Shown: one piece after another, positions 43,439 through 52,246 of the stretch
Layout: the number at the start of each line of letters is the position of its first letter
Numbering within the stretch: the first letter of the stretch is position 1
DNA from: Salinimicrobium sp963709775
Lineage (GTDB): Bacteria; Bacteroidota; Bacteroidia; Flavobacteriales; Flavobacteriaceae
DNA: 64,000 bases
Direction: 5' to 3'
Assembly: GCA_963709775.1 (NCBI GenBank)
Contig: CAVPXS010000007.1
Span: 248,001-312,000 of the forward strand
Notes under the pieces: model-generated
The model's database searches: none
What the model was told of the DNA's origin: nothing
Seen by the model: only the letters and a program-made list of their open reading frames with translations
Translations under genes and position numbers: made by a program

Positions 43439-45357
43439 GTCAAACTATAAAAGCACCTATTCCTGAAGGCCCTTTGGCTGAAAAATGGAGTAACTATAAA
43501 TCGAAAGCCAAACTGGTAAGTCCAAATAACCGGAAAAAGCTGGAGGTAATCGTCGTAGGTACAGGACTGGCGGGAGCCTCGGCAGCTGCATCTTTAGCTG
43601 AAATGGGATATAATGTAAAAAGCTTCTGCTTTCAGGACTCTCCACGTAGGGCACATTCAGTTGCTGCACAAGGTGGTGTGAATGCAGCCAAGAATTATAA
43701 AAATGATGGCGACAGTGTCTACAGAATGTTCTACGACACCCTAAAAGGAGGAGATTTTCGTTCCCGGGAAGCCAACACTTACCGTTTGGCCGAATGCTCG
43801 GCAAGTCTTATTGATCAGGCCGTGGCCCAGGGAGTTCCCTTTGGAAGGGAATATGGAGGATACTTAAGAAACCGCTCCTTTGGGGGCGTGCAGGTATCCC
43901 GTACTTTTTATGCCAGGGGACAAACAGGACAGCAATTGCTTTTAGGTTCGTACCAGGCACTATTGCGTCAACAGCATGCAGGAAAGGTAAAACTTTATGC
44001 CAGGCATGAAATGCTCGATGTAGTTATCATTGATGGAAAAGCCCGTGGAATTATTGCACGTAACCTGGATACAGGAGAAATTGAACGGCATGGAGCCCAT
44101 ACTGTAGTGCTGGCCACCGGCGGATTCGGAAAGATCTATTACCTGTCAACACTGGCCATGGGTTGCAATGCTTCGGCAATATGGCGAGCTCACAAAAAAG
44201 GAGCTTATATGGCTAATCCCAGCTGGACCCAGATTCATCCAACCAGCCTTCCTCAAAGCGGGGAACATCAGTCAAAACTAACCTTGATGAGCGAATCCCT
44301 GAGAAATGACGGACGCATCTGGGTACCTATAAATAAAAATGAAACCCGCCTTCCCGGGGAAATTCCGGAAGAGGACAGGGACTACTACCTGGAACGTAAA
44401 TACCCATCATTTGGGAACCTTGCTCCCAGGGACATCTCCTCAAGAGCAGCCAAGGAACAAATCGATCTTGGGAAAGGAGTGGGACCTCTCAAAAATGCCG
44501 TTTACCTCGACTTTTCCCGGGCTATAAAGGAATATGGAAAAGACGTCATTGCCGAGCGTTACGGCAATCTCTTTACCATGTACAAAAAAATCACCGGCAT
44601 AGACGCCTACAAAGAACCTATGAAAATATCCCCTGCTGCCCATTTCTCTATGGGCGGACTTTGGGTGGATTATGAACTTATGACCTCTGTTCCCGGACTC
44701 TTTGCTATTGGAGAAGCAAATTTCTCTGATCATGGGGCTAATAGACTGGGAGCGAATTCCCTGCTGCAGGCCTGTGTGGATGGTTATTTTATCCTGCCTT
44801 ATACGCTTCAGAATTTCCTGGCAGATCAAATAAATATCCCAAAAATAGATGTGAACCACCCTGCTTTTGAAGAAAGTGAGCGGTTGGTAAAAGATCAAAT
44901 GCAGGGTTTTCTTAACTCCAAAGGCAAAAAAACAGCCGAAGAATTCCACAAGGAGTTGGGAAAAGAGCTGTACGATAAATGTGGGCTTCTAAGAACAAAG
45001 GAAGGATTAGAAAAGGCGGTAGAAAACATTAAAAAATTAAGAGAAGAATATAAAGTAAACCTATTGGTGCCGGGAACTGCAGGAGAAGTTAACAGTGAAC
45101 TTGAAAAGGCCGGTCGCGTCTCAGATTATATGGAGCTCGCAGAGCTTATGTGCATTGATGCCCTTCAAAGAGAAGAGTCCTGTGGAGCTCATTTTAGAGC
45201 AGAATATCAAACCAAAGAAGGCGAAGCTAAAAGGGATGATGAGAATTTCTGCTATTCCGCAGCATGGGAGTGGACAGGAAATGCATCTTCCCCGGTTCTA
45301 AACAAAGAACCTCTGGTGTTTGAGACAGTTAAACCATCGGTGAGAAGTTATAAATAG
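43435..45357 (+). CDS. sdhA: Succinate dehydrogenase/fumarate reductase flavoprotein subunit
   Basis: 640 residues. The FAD-binding GTGLAGASAAASLAEMGY (43-60) and the covalent-FAD His74 in RRAHSVAAQGGVNAAKN are present, as are the dicarboxylate-site blocks NPSWTQIHPTSLPQSGEH, SPAAHFSMGGLWVD and GEANFSDHGANRLGANSLLQ. It oxidises succinate or reduces fumarate. It overlaps sdhC by 4 bp and is followed by sdhB after 5 bp. Confidence 0.97.
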   Translation: MSQTIKAPIPEGPLAEKWSNYKSKAKLVSPNNRKKLEVIVVGTGLAGASAAASLAEMGYNVKSFCFQDSPRRAHSVAAQGGVNAAKNYKNDGDSVYRMFYDTLKGGDFRSREANTYRLAECSASLIDQAVAQGVPFGREYGGYLRNRSFGGVQVSRTFYARGQTGQQLLLGSYQALLRQQHAGKVKLYARHEMLDVVIIDGKARGIIARNLDTGEIERHGAHTVVLATGGFGKIYYLSTLAMGCNASAIWRAHKKGAYMANPSWTQIHPTSLPQSGEHQSKLTLMSESLRNDGRIWVPINKNETRLPGEIPEEDRDYYLERKYPSFGNLAPRDISSRAAKEQIDLGKGVGPLKNAVYLDFSRAIKEYGKDVIAERYGNLFTMYKKITGIDAYKEPMKISPAAHFSMGGLWVDYELMTSVPGLFAIGEANFSDHGANRLGANSLLQACVDGYFILPYTLQNFLADQINIPKIDVNHPAFEESERLVKDQMQGFLNSKGKKTAEEFHKELGKELYDKCGLLRTKEGLEKAVENIKKLREEYKVNLLVPGTAGEVNSELEKAGRVSDYMELAELMCIDALQREESCGAHFRAEYQTKEGEAKRDDENFCYSAAWEWTGNASSPVLNKEPLVFETVKPSVRSYK

Positions 45358-45362
45358 AAGTT

Positions 45363-46109
45363 ATGAAGATCACACTAAAGATTTGGCGTCAAAGGGATGC
45401 CGTGAGTAAAGGAGAGTTTAAAGAATATCATCTTGATGATGTAAGCCGGGATATGTCTTTTCTTGAAATGCTTGATACGCTCAACATAAAACTAATTAAA
45501 CAGGGGGAACTGCCGGTAGAATTTGACCATGATTGCCGGGAAGGGATCTGCGGTCAATGTGGGGTTATGATCAACGGGATCGCACACGGTCCCTTAAAAA
45601 ATACTACGACCTGCCAACTGCACATGAGGTCTTTTAAAGATGGAGATACGATCTATGTGGAGCCATTTAAAGCTGCCGCATTTCCAATTGTACGGGATCT
45701 TAAGGTCAACAGGTCTGCTCTTGATCATATAATTGCTGCCGGTGGATATGTTTCTGTTGACACGGGACAGGCGCCCGAAGCAAATTCCATTCCCGTTACC
45801 TTTGAACAGGCAGAATCGGCTTTTGACGCTGCAGCCTGTATAGGCTGTGGAGCATGTGTGGCAAGTTGTAAAAACTCAAGTGCTGCATTATTTACCAGCG
45901 CAAAAATCTCTCACCTGTCACAACTACCCCAGGGAGATAAAGAGACCTCAACCCGGGTTGTGAGCATGGTCAATCAAATGGAAGAGGAAGGCTTTGGATA
46001 TTGTACAAATACTGAAGCCTGCCAGGTAGAGTGTCCCGAAGATATCTCGGTCCTCAATATTGCACGAATGAACTACGAGTACAACAAAGCCAGATTGGTG
46101 AAAAAATAA
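45363..46109 (+). CDS. sdhB: Succinate dehydrogenase/fumarate reductase iron-sulfur subunit
   Basis: 248 residues. The 2Fe-2S site is CREGICGQCG with a later Cys in TTTCQLHM; the 4Fe-4S/3Fe-4S sites are CIGCGACVASCKNSS and CTNTEACQVECPEDIS. It passes electrons between SdhA and the cytochrome b subunit. It ends the mutAB-CoA transferase-sdhCAB gene string; a structured repeat element follows. Confidence 0.97.
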   Translation: MKITLKIWRQRDAVSKGEFKEYHLDDVSRDMSFLEMLDTLNIKLIKQGELPVEFDHDCREGICGQCGVMINGIAHGPLKNTTTCQLHMRSFKDGDTIYVEPFKAAAFPIVRDLKVNRSALDHIIAAGGYVSVDTGQAPEANSIPVTFEQAESAFDAAACIGCGACVASCKNSSAALFTSAKISHLSQLPQGDKETSTRVVSMVNQMEEEGFGYCTNTEACQVECPEDISVLNIARMNYEYNKARLVKK

Positions 46110-46126
46110 ATTTTCTATGGACCTCT

Positions 46127-46266
46127 AAAAAGAGGCTGTGTGAAAAGCATCTCATACGTCATCCTGAATTTATTTCAGGATCTTAACTAATTGAAATTCA
46201 GAATCAATTAGAAGCTGAAACAAGTTAAGCTTGACGAAAAATGACCTTTTCAGGCAGCCTCTTTTT
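46127..46266. repeat. 140-bp inverted-repeat element with nested hairpins (MITE/REP-like)
   Basis: Outer 21-bp terminal inverted repeats (46127-46147 and 46246-46266) match at 19 of 21 positions. Inside is a near-complete set of nested stems: ATCCTGAA / TTCAGGAT (46161-46168, 46174-46181), CTAATTG / CAATTAG (46187-46193, 46205-46211) and AAGCT / AGCTT (46212-46216, 46228-46232). Two CGTCA-nCTGAA-like motifs face each other. There is no coding capacity. I interpret it as a miniature mobile repeat or structured RNA module. Confidence 0.75.
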
Positions 46267-46288
46267 ATGTATTATATCAAAAATAAAA

Positions 46289-46311
46289 CCGCCCGAAATG
46301 ACTTCGGGCGG
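46289..46311 (-). terminator. Intrinsic terminator of pckA
   Basis: Perfect 9-bp stem CCGCCCGAA / TTCGGGCGG with a 5-nt loop. On the minus strand it is followed by TTTTATTTTT, 25 bp past the pckA stop. It may also stop readthrough from sdhB. Confidence 0.9.
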
Positions 46312-46335
46312 CTTCAAAGGTTGGTTAGTTATTGG

Positions 46336-47970
46336 TTAAAATTCTGCATCCATGTGGTGGTGCTCGTCAATTAGCGGTCCGCCTTCAATGATCTGCCTGG
46401 AAGCTTCAGCAGAGAATTTTTCGAAATTGAGGTGGAAACTATGTGCCAGCTGAATCGATTTTTGGATATAAGCTCCTTTCTGAAGCCAAGTATTCAACGG
46501 GTTCAGCATTTCTGAAGGCACATTGTGACAATACTTTGGCATATGAAGGCCAAAGATAGGGTGCATCTCAAAATCTACATTTTGTAATTCTCCTTTAAGG
46601 ATGGAAGTGATCATAGCCCGGGTGTATCTAAGTTTGATCCTTGATCCCACTCCGTAAGGGCCTCCACTCCAACCGGTATTGATAAGCCACACATTAACTC
46701 CTGCCTCTTTCATCTTTTTACTCAGCATTTCTGCATAGACGGTTGGGTGCAGGGGCATAAATGGTGCACCAAAACAAGCCGAGAAAGAAGGCACAGGTTC
46801 GTTAATTCCCGCCTCTGTTCCGGCGACTTTGGCTGTATATCCTGAAATAAAGTGATATGCGGCCTGTCCTGGTGTTAATTTTGAAACAGGAGGCAACACT
46901 CCAAAAGCATCACATGTAAGGAAGAAAATATTCTTTGGGTTCTTCGCGTAAGACGGCCATTGAATGTTGTCAATGTGTTGCAAAGGATAACTTACACGGG
47001 TATTCTGGGTAATGCTGGCATCAAGAAAATCTACTTCTTTTGTGCCTTTTTTGAAGACCACATTTTCCAGTAAAGCTCCCGGTTTTATTGCGCGGTAAAT
47101 ATCTGGTTCAGATTCTTCTGTAAGTCCAATTACCTTTGCATAACAACCGCCTTCAAAATTGAAGATCACATCTTCAGATGTCCAGCCGTGTTCATCGTCA
47201 CCAATAAGTTTTCTATCGGGATCTGCAGACAAGGTTGTTTTTCCGGTTCCCGATAATCCGAAGAAAATTGCGGTGTCGCCTTCCTCTCCCACATTGGCAG
47301 AGCAGTGCATTGGTAAAACTTCTTTTTCAATAGGAAGGATGAGGTTAAGGGCAGAGAAAATTCCTTTTTTCATCTCTCCGGTATAAGCAGATCCGCCCAC
47401 GAGTGCAACTTTACGGGTGAAATCAAGAATACTGAAGTTGCCCTGGCGTAAACCATATTTTTCGGGCTCTGCTTCTACATAACCCGGGGCGCAAACTACC
47501 AGCCATTCTTCAGAAAAATCGGCAAGATCTTCCTGCTCGAGACGAAGGAACATATTCTTTACAAAGAAAGCAGACCATGGATATTCGGCTATGGTGCGCA
47601 CATTCATGCGATAATCTGGGTGGGAACAAACATAACCATCGTGAACATATACTTCTTTTCCTGAAAGATATTCGGTTACCTTGTCGTAAAGCTGTCCAAA
47701 ATTTTCTGAAGACAGAGGCTTGTTAATATTTCCCCACCACACTTTGTCGCGGGTATAATCATCCTTTACCAGGAAACGATCTTGAGGGGATCTACCGGTA
47801 AAAGTTCCTGTATTTACACTAAGGGTACCATTTTCGGTTTCTGTGCCCATGCCTTTGCGCACAGTGATTTCCTGCAGTGCTTCTCCCGAAAGGTTCCAGT
47901 GGATCCTGCAATTTTTCAAACCGTATCCTTCGAGGTTAACCGTTTGAGGTTTGTCTAAAACATTTTTCAT
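46336..47970 (-). CDS. pckA: Phosphoenolpyruvate carboxykinase (ATP)
   Basis: 544 residues. The ATP-type signature FFGLSGTGKTTLSADPDRKL with its P-loop (about 240-256) and the IGDDEHGW metal/oxaloacetate-site motif are intact. It interconverts oxaloacetate and PEP. In cells that run the succinate pathway it can fix CO2 onto PEP; in gluconeogenesis it runs the other way. It is convergent with sdhB, separated by the repeat element and a terminator. Confidence 0.97.
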   Translation of the reverse strand: MKNVLDKPQTVNLEGYGLKNCRIHWNLSGEALQEITVRKGMGTETENGTLSVNTGTFTGRSPQDRFLVKDDYTRDKVWWGNINKPLSSENFGQLYDKVTEYLSGKEVYVHDGYVCSHPDYRMNVRTIAEYPWSAFFVKNMFLRLEQEDLADFSEEWLVVCAPGYVEAEPEKYGLRQGNFSILDFTRKVALVGGSAYTGEMKKGIFSALNLILPIEKEVLPMHCSANVGEEGDTAIFFGLSGTGKTTLSADPDRKLIGDDEHGWTSEDVIFNFEGGCYAKVIGLTEESEPDIYRAIKPGALLENVVFKKGTKEVDFLDASITQNTRVSYPLQHIDNIQWPSYAKNPKNIFFLTCDAFGVLPPVSKLTPGQAAYHFISGYTAKVAGTEAGINEPVPSFSACFGAPFMPLHPTVYAEMLSKKMKEAGVNVWLINTGWSGGPYGVGSRIKLRYTRAMITSILKGELQNVDFEMHPIFGLHMPKYCHNVPSEMLNPLNTWLQKGAYIQKSIQLAHSFHLNFEKFSAEASRQIIEGGPLIDEHHHMDAEF

Positions 47971-48071
47971 GATTCAAGTATTGAGAGGTTATAATTGTGC
48001 CATATATTTCGCTGGCGGTAATAAGTGGTTAAAAGTTCCGGAAGCAAAGAGTCGCTGCTCTTTATCTAATT

Positions 48072-48851
48072 CTAATCCAGTACCAGTAGGGGAACATTGG
48101 AATGTAAAGTGAGCAACCTGGTTAGGCGGCCGGGAGAAGCCTCGCTACCCGGTAAGTGGGTTTTAGGCATTATGGCCAGCATATCCATGTCGTTCTTTGC
48201 GATATACTCGAGAATTCCTTTCTCTATATCTCCATTTTCGTGGAAACTGTGGTGAGAATAGAACATTTCAAGGAAGTAATTAAGGGTGTTCTCATTGCTC
48301 TCGTCATCTTCGCTGTATCCCATAGCCATTTCTTTTTGTTGTATGGTTAACACATGAACCTGGGCTTTGTGCTTGCGGGATACTTCCAGGAGTACATATA
48401 AAGGAGACCTGTCGGCTATCTTTTCGTTCCCAAGGGAAAGGATGATGGTGTTCAACCTGAATTTTTTGTATTTCTCAGGGATTACAAGTACAGGAAGATC
48501 TGCTTCCTGAACCAGGCGGGATGTAGTGGTTGCAATATTTTCTTCCTCCAGGTTGGCTCCCCTGGTTCCCATAATAATAAGATCAATTTTCAACTCTTTT
48601 TGAAGCTGAATAATGGAAGGTACAAGCTCCCCTGTTTTGACCATGGTATGAATTTCAGGAAACAATGGTTTATTGTACTTTTTAATGATCTTTTTGAAGT
48701 TTTCTTCTGAAGCTTTAAGATCATTATTTCCGTCGGCTATGTTTAGCAGAAATAAATTGATCAGGGGATCCTTATCTGCAAATTTCACAGCATATTCCAA
48801 AGCATTTTTAGATACTTCAGAAAAGTCGAAAGGGATTAGGATATTTTTCAT
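48072..48851 (-). CDS. Universal stress protein (tandem Usp domains)
   Basis: 259 residues comprising two Usp domains. The first begins MKNILIPFDFSEVSKNALEY and carries IIMGTRGANLEEENIATTTS, a nucleotide-binding type loop. The second, starting near residue 140, is more divergent and ends HLPGSEASPGRLTRLLTLHS. Such proteins bind ATP or AMP and respond to stress; the role here is unknown. It is about 100 bp downstream of pckA on the same strand. Confidence 0.92.
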   Translation of the reverse strand: MKNILIPFDFSEVSKNALEYAVKFADKDPLINLFLLNIADGNNDLKASEENFKKIIKKYNKPLFPEIHTMVKTGELVPSIIQLQKELKIDLIIMGTRGANLEEENIATTTSRLVQEADLPVLVIPEKYKKFRLNTIILSLGNEKIADRSPLYVLLEVSRKHKAQVHVLTIQQKEMAMGYSEDDESNENTLNYFLEMFYSHHSFHENGDIEKGILEYIAKNDMDMLAIMPKTHLPGSEASPGRLTRLLTLHSNVPLLVLD

Positions 48852-49025
48852 GGCTTTAAAATTGGAGGAAAATGCTGCACATATTTCCTGATTAATATCA
48901 CCTAAAGATACCCCTGAAAAAAGCCCCGTATCATGACAAATATCATTTGCATATTGAAAGAAATCAACATTTTAGCCCCGAAAACGTTTGCATAAATTTT
49001 GGAAAATCCTGCTGCAGAAAAATAA

Positions 49026-49184
49026 GTGTCAGAATTGACATTTTTGACACCTATAAAAAGAATAGAAGAACTAGATTTAAATAAGAACCCGGAGCTGGAA
49101 AAAACCCTAAAAACTGAATTTTTCCCGCTTAAAAGTTTTGACTTTGATGTCTTTTTTGGAAATCTTAATTCTTCCACTCTTTAA
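49026..49184 (+). CDS. Possible 52-residue small protein (low confidence)
   Basis: A GTG-initiated frame reads as a plausible protein (beginning SELTFLTPIKRIEELDLNKN, later FFPLKSFDFDVFFGN), with alternating hydrophobic and charged residues and no stop until 49182-49184. Its 3' end overlaps the end of lpxH on the opposite strand by 20 bp. I see no ribosome-binding site or family resemblance. It is the only gene-like content in the 48852-49164 gap and could equally be chance or a gene remnant. Confidence 0.25.
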   Translation: MSELTFLTPIKRIEELDLNKNPELEKTLKTEFFPLKSFDFDVFFGNLNSSTL

Positions 49185-49923
49185 GCTGAAGATCTTTCCC
49201 GTCAAATACCCCGTAAGTGTAGAAATTGATCCAGTCACCAAGATTCATGTAAGTAGAATCCTCCTGAAGTTGAATATCCAGCGGAAGGTGCCGGTGTCCA
49301 AAAATAAAGTAGTCGTAATGCTGCGTCTCGAGCTTGCGCCGGCAATACTGTATAAGCCATTCTTTTTCTTCCCCCAAAAATGCCACATCTTCTTCACCCG
49401 AAATAGCCTTATTCTTAACCGAAAAATATTGCGCCAGGGGCATTCCAATATCGGGATGAAGCCAGCGGTAAAGTCTTTTTGCAATGGGATTAGTGAATAC
49501 TTTTTTCATGCGTTTAAAGCCCTTATCTCCCGGTCCCAGGCCGTCGCCGTGGCCTACGAGGAATTTTTTGTCATTGAAGATAAATTCCTTCGGCTTTCTA
49601 AACACTGGAATATCAAGTTCTTTTTCAAAGTAGTCGTCCATCCAGAGATCGTGGTTCCCTACAAAGAAATAAATGGGAATCCCCCTGTCCCTTAGTTGGG
49701 CCAGTTTACCCAAAACCCGCACGAATCCTTTTGGAACTACGTGCTTATACTCAAACCAGAAATCAAAAAGATCTCCCAGTAAAAAAATAGCCGCAGCATC
49801 TTCACTCACGTGATCGAGCCAGGCCACGAATTTTTCCTCCCGGGGACGGCTTTCTTCGGCTGTTGGAGCTCCCAGGTGGTTATCGCTTGAAAAATAGATC
49901 TTTTTACCCTCGGGTATCTGCAT
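49165..49923 (-). CDS. lpxH: UDP-2,3-diacylglucosamine diphosphatase-like phosphoesterase
   Basis: 252 residues of the calcineurin-like LpxH/LpxI-type group. The metal-binding motifs are SSDNHLGAPT (14-23), LGDLFDFWFEYK, GNHDLWMDDYF, GHGDGLGPGDKGF and GHRHLPL. The last two, in this order, fit LpxH, which removes UMP from UDP-2,3-diacylglucosamine in lipid A synthesis. It is a single gene and 3'-overlaps a possible tiny frame on the other strand. Confidence 0.9.
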   Translation of the reverse strand: MQIPEGKKIYFSSDNHLGAPTAEESRPREEKFVAWLDHVSEDAAAIFLLGDLFDFWFEYKHVVPKGFVRVLGKLAQLRDRGIPIYFFVGNHDLWMDDYFEKELDIPVFRKPKEFIFNDKKFLVGHGDGLGPGDKGFKRMKKVFTNPIAKRLYRWLHPDIGMPLAQYFSVKNKAISGEEDVAFLGEEKEWLIQYCRRKLETQHYDYFIFGHRHLPLDIQLQEDSTYMNLGDWINFYTYGVFDGKDLQLKEWKN

Positions 49924-50056
49924 GCTAAGGATTTGCGGGTAAAGATAGTTTTAAAATTTCCGAAGTTAAAATCTTCAGAAAAAATGGCATCACACCCGGC
50001 TCTCCTTGGGGGTTTTACAGAATAAAACTATCTTTAAAAGAAACAGAGAAAGAAGC

Positions 50057-51010
50057 ATGAACAATTTGGTTACCGGAATTCATCATGTCACTGCTCTCGC
50101 AGGAGAGCCACAGTCAAACCTTGATTTCTATACAGGAATCCTCGGCCTGCGTATGGTCAAGAAAACAGTGAATTTTGATGCCCCCGATGTTTACCACTTT
50201 TATTACGGGGATGAACAGGGAAAACCGGGATCTATAATGACCTTTTTCCCTTATGAAGGAATTCAAAAAGGCCGACATGGCATAGGAATGCTTAACATCA
50301 CCACCTTCTCTGTACCGGCAGGTTCCCTTCTTTTCTGGGAGGAACGCTTAAAAAAGTACGATATCAATTTTAGACCCGCACAGGACCGTTTTGATGGCGA
50401 GGCTGTGATCTATTTTGAAGATCCCGATGGTCTCGGCCTGGAGCTGGTTTTTAATGATCGCGACAACAGGCCGGGCTGGACCTATGGCAATATCCCGTTG
50501 GAGCATTCCATTCGGGGTTTTTACAGCGTAGAGATATGGCAGGAAGGATACGAACGCACCGCCGGCCTTCTTACCGAAGGTCTTGACCATAAGCTAATCG
50601 CCGAAAAAGGTAACCGCTTTCGTTTTGCGGCCACAGATGCTCCGGGAAATTATATTGATATCTTATGCAAACCAGACGCTCTTCGGGGGCTTGGAGGTGG
50701 CGGTACAGTGCATCATCTGGCTTTTTCAACAGCAAATAAAGAAAGTCAGCTAAAGGTTCGGGAAAAACTTGCCAATTCGGGATACAATCCTACCCCGGTG
50801 CTCGACCGGCAATATTTTGAATCCATTTACTTCAGGGAACCCGGCGGAGTTCTATTTGAAGTGGCCACAGCCGAACCCGGTTTTGCCATAGATGAACCGC
50901 AGGATAAGCTGGGAGAAGCATTAAAACTTCCGGCACAGTACGAATCCCGCCGTAATCTTATTGAAAAAGCAGTTAAACCTGTAAAACTCAACCCTTCAAA
51001 ATTTAAGTAA
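50057..51010 (+). CDS. Ring-cleaving dioxygenase (glyoxalase/VOC, MhqO-like)
   Basis: 317 residues from the ATG at 50057; a longer frame from 50006 precedes the conserved start and is not used. It begins VTGIHHVTALAGEPQSNLDF and has two VOC repeats, with GIGMLNITTFSVPAGS in the first, then GTVHHLAFSTANKESQ and LFEVATAEPGFAIDEP in the second. This layout fits MhqA/MhqO-type extradiol-like dioxygenases acting on hydroquinones. The stop overlaps the next gene start (TAATG), and the hydrolase that follows supports an MhqO-MhqD-type quinone-detoxification pair. Confidence 0.9.
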   Translation: MNNLVTGIHHVTALAGEPQSNLDFYTGILGLRMVKKTVNFDAPDVYHFYYGDEQGKPGSIMTFFPYEGIQKGRHGIGMLNITTFSVPAGSLLFWEERLKKYDINFRPAQDRFDGEAVIYFEDPDGLGLELVFNDRDNRPGWTYGNIPLEHSIRGFYSVEIWQEGYERTAGLLTEGLDHKLIAEKGNRFRFAATDAPGNYIDILCKPDALRGLGGGGTVHHLAFSTANKESQLKVREKLANSGYNPTPVLDRQYFESIYFREPGGVLFEVATAEPGFAIDEPQDKLGEALKLPAQYESRRNLIEKAVKPVKLNPSKFK

Positions 51011-51657
51011 TGTTACATAAGAAAGATTTTAAATATAACGGGACTCCTGTAGAACAAGCTAAAAAGGCTCTTATCATGGTGCATGGCCGCGGCGGTTTTG
51101 CCGAAGATATCCTGGCAGTAGCCGACCATCTTAAGGTAGAAGGCTTTGCGCTGGTCGCTCCCCAGGCTTATAACAATAGCTGGTACCCACTTTCCTTTAT
51201 GTCACCGGAACAGCAGAACCAACCCTGGCTTGATTCGGCAATAGAAATGCTGCAGTTATTGGAAACCGAACTAAATCAAAAAGGGATCGAGTCCAAGGAT
51301 ATTTATTTTTTCGGCTTTTCACAGGGAGCCTGCCTCACGCTGGAATATGTAACCCGTAATGCCAAAAGATATGGCGGGGTTATTTCGATCATTGGCGGAT
51401 TGATTGGAAAAAACATCAATACAGGAAATTACCTTACAGATTTCCAAAATACTCCCATTTACCTTGGCACCAGTGATCCCGATGCCCACGTTCCTGTAGA
51501 TCGGGTAAAGCAGACAGCAGAGATATTGAACACTAAAAATGCCCGCGTAGAGTTACAGGTTCATAAGGATGCAGGTCACGTGATCCTTCCGGAAGAACTG
51601 GGAAGGGCCAATAACTTTATATTTGGGTATTCGGGAATGGAAAATGAAAAACCTTAG
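51010..51657 (+). CDS. Alpha/beta hydrolase (phospholipase/carboxylesterase, MhqD-like)
   Basis: 215 residues. The nucleophile elbow GFSQGAC and the late His in HKDAGHVILPEE are visible, with the oxyanion region MVHGRGGFAEDI near the start. This family is often encoded next to VOC dioxygenases in MhqOD-type quinone detoxification. It starts on the last base of the dioxygenase stop and its own end overlaps convergent queD by 4 bp. Confidence 0.92.
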   Translation: MLHKKDFKYNGTPVEQAKKALIMVHGRGGFAEDILAVADHLKVEGFALVAPQAYNNSWYPLSFMSPEQQNQPWLDSAIEMLQLLETELNQKGIESKDIYFFGFSQGACLTLEYVTRNAKRYGGVISIIGGLIGKNINTGNYLTDFQNTPIYLGTSDPDAHVPVDRVKQTAEILNTKNARVELQVHKDAGHVILPEELGRANNFIFGYSGMENEKP

Positions 51658-52106
51658 GAATTGTCTGCAGCAAACCACTCGGCATAGGAGGATTCCGTTT
51701 CCTGCAATTTAAGTCCAAATAGTTTTATATGCTCCGGAAGGCGTTTCTGGATCTTTTCAGCAAAATCCTGTATCATATTCTCGCTGGTTGGCTGGTAGTC
51801 GACCAGGATCACGCTGTGGCCTCTTGTTTGTAATTCTTCAGCAAGCTCGACATGAGGCGTGTTCTTATTAAAAACCGTTGCATGATCAAACTTATCCACG
51901 ATCTCCTGTTTCACGATCTTCTTTAGATCCCCAAAATCAATCACCATTCCCAGCTTCACATTATCCTCATCTTTAATAGGCTCTCCAATCACAGTGACAC
52001 CCAGTTTATAGCTGTGTCCATGTACATTTCTGCACTTGCCATCGTAGCCAAAAAGGGCGTGACCGGTTTCAAAAGTAAATTGTTTGGTGATGCGAATTAA
52101 TGCCAT
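51654..52106 (-). CDS. queD: 6-carboxytetrahydropterin synthase (QueD family)
   Basis: 150 residues. The zinc-binding His residues lie in ETGHALFGYDGKCRNVHGHS (His16, His29, His31, with Cys25 as the catalytic Cys), and a catalytic Asp/His pair lies in DKFDHATVFN, with the Glu in LQETESSYAEW near the end. It belongs to the pterin pathway toward queuosine. No other queuosine gene is in the window. Convergent overlap with the hydrolase gene is 4 bp. Confidence 0.92.
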   Translation of the reverse strand: MALIRITKQFTFETGHALFGYDGKCRNVHGHSYKLGVTVIGEPIKDEDNVKLGMVIDFGDLKKIVKQEIVDKFDHATVFNKNTPHVELAEELQTRGHSVILVDYQPTSENMIQDFAEKIQKRLPEHIKLFGLKLQETESSYAEWFAADNS

Positions 52107-52220
52107 GTCAAATTTTTTTGCAAAGATAAAGCTTTTTGGCTGCCCAAATTTTAACTATTTCCTGCTGAAAAATTTTAATCTTTACTCGGGATACCGCTCA
52201 AAAATTGACATTTTGAAGAT

Positions 52221-52228
52221 ACATTTGC
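52221..52228 (+). promoter_or_regulatory. -7 promoter element (TACATTTG) for the 2OG oxygenase
   Basis: TACATTTG fits TAnnTTTG, 18 bp before the TTG start. A TTG exists 12 bp upstream, too close for a normal -33. Confidence 0.4.
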
Positions 52229-52246
52229 AGCCTTAAAACTACTACT

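Noticed and set aside
48902..49177. 91-residue minus-strand frame between Usp and lpxH genes
   Set aside because: Phe/Ser-rich translation of AT-rich DNA; it overlaps the end of lpxH and has no context support.
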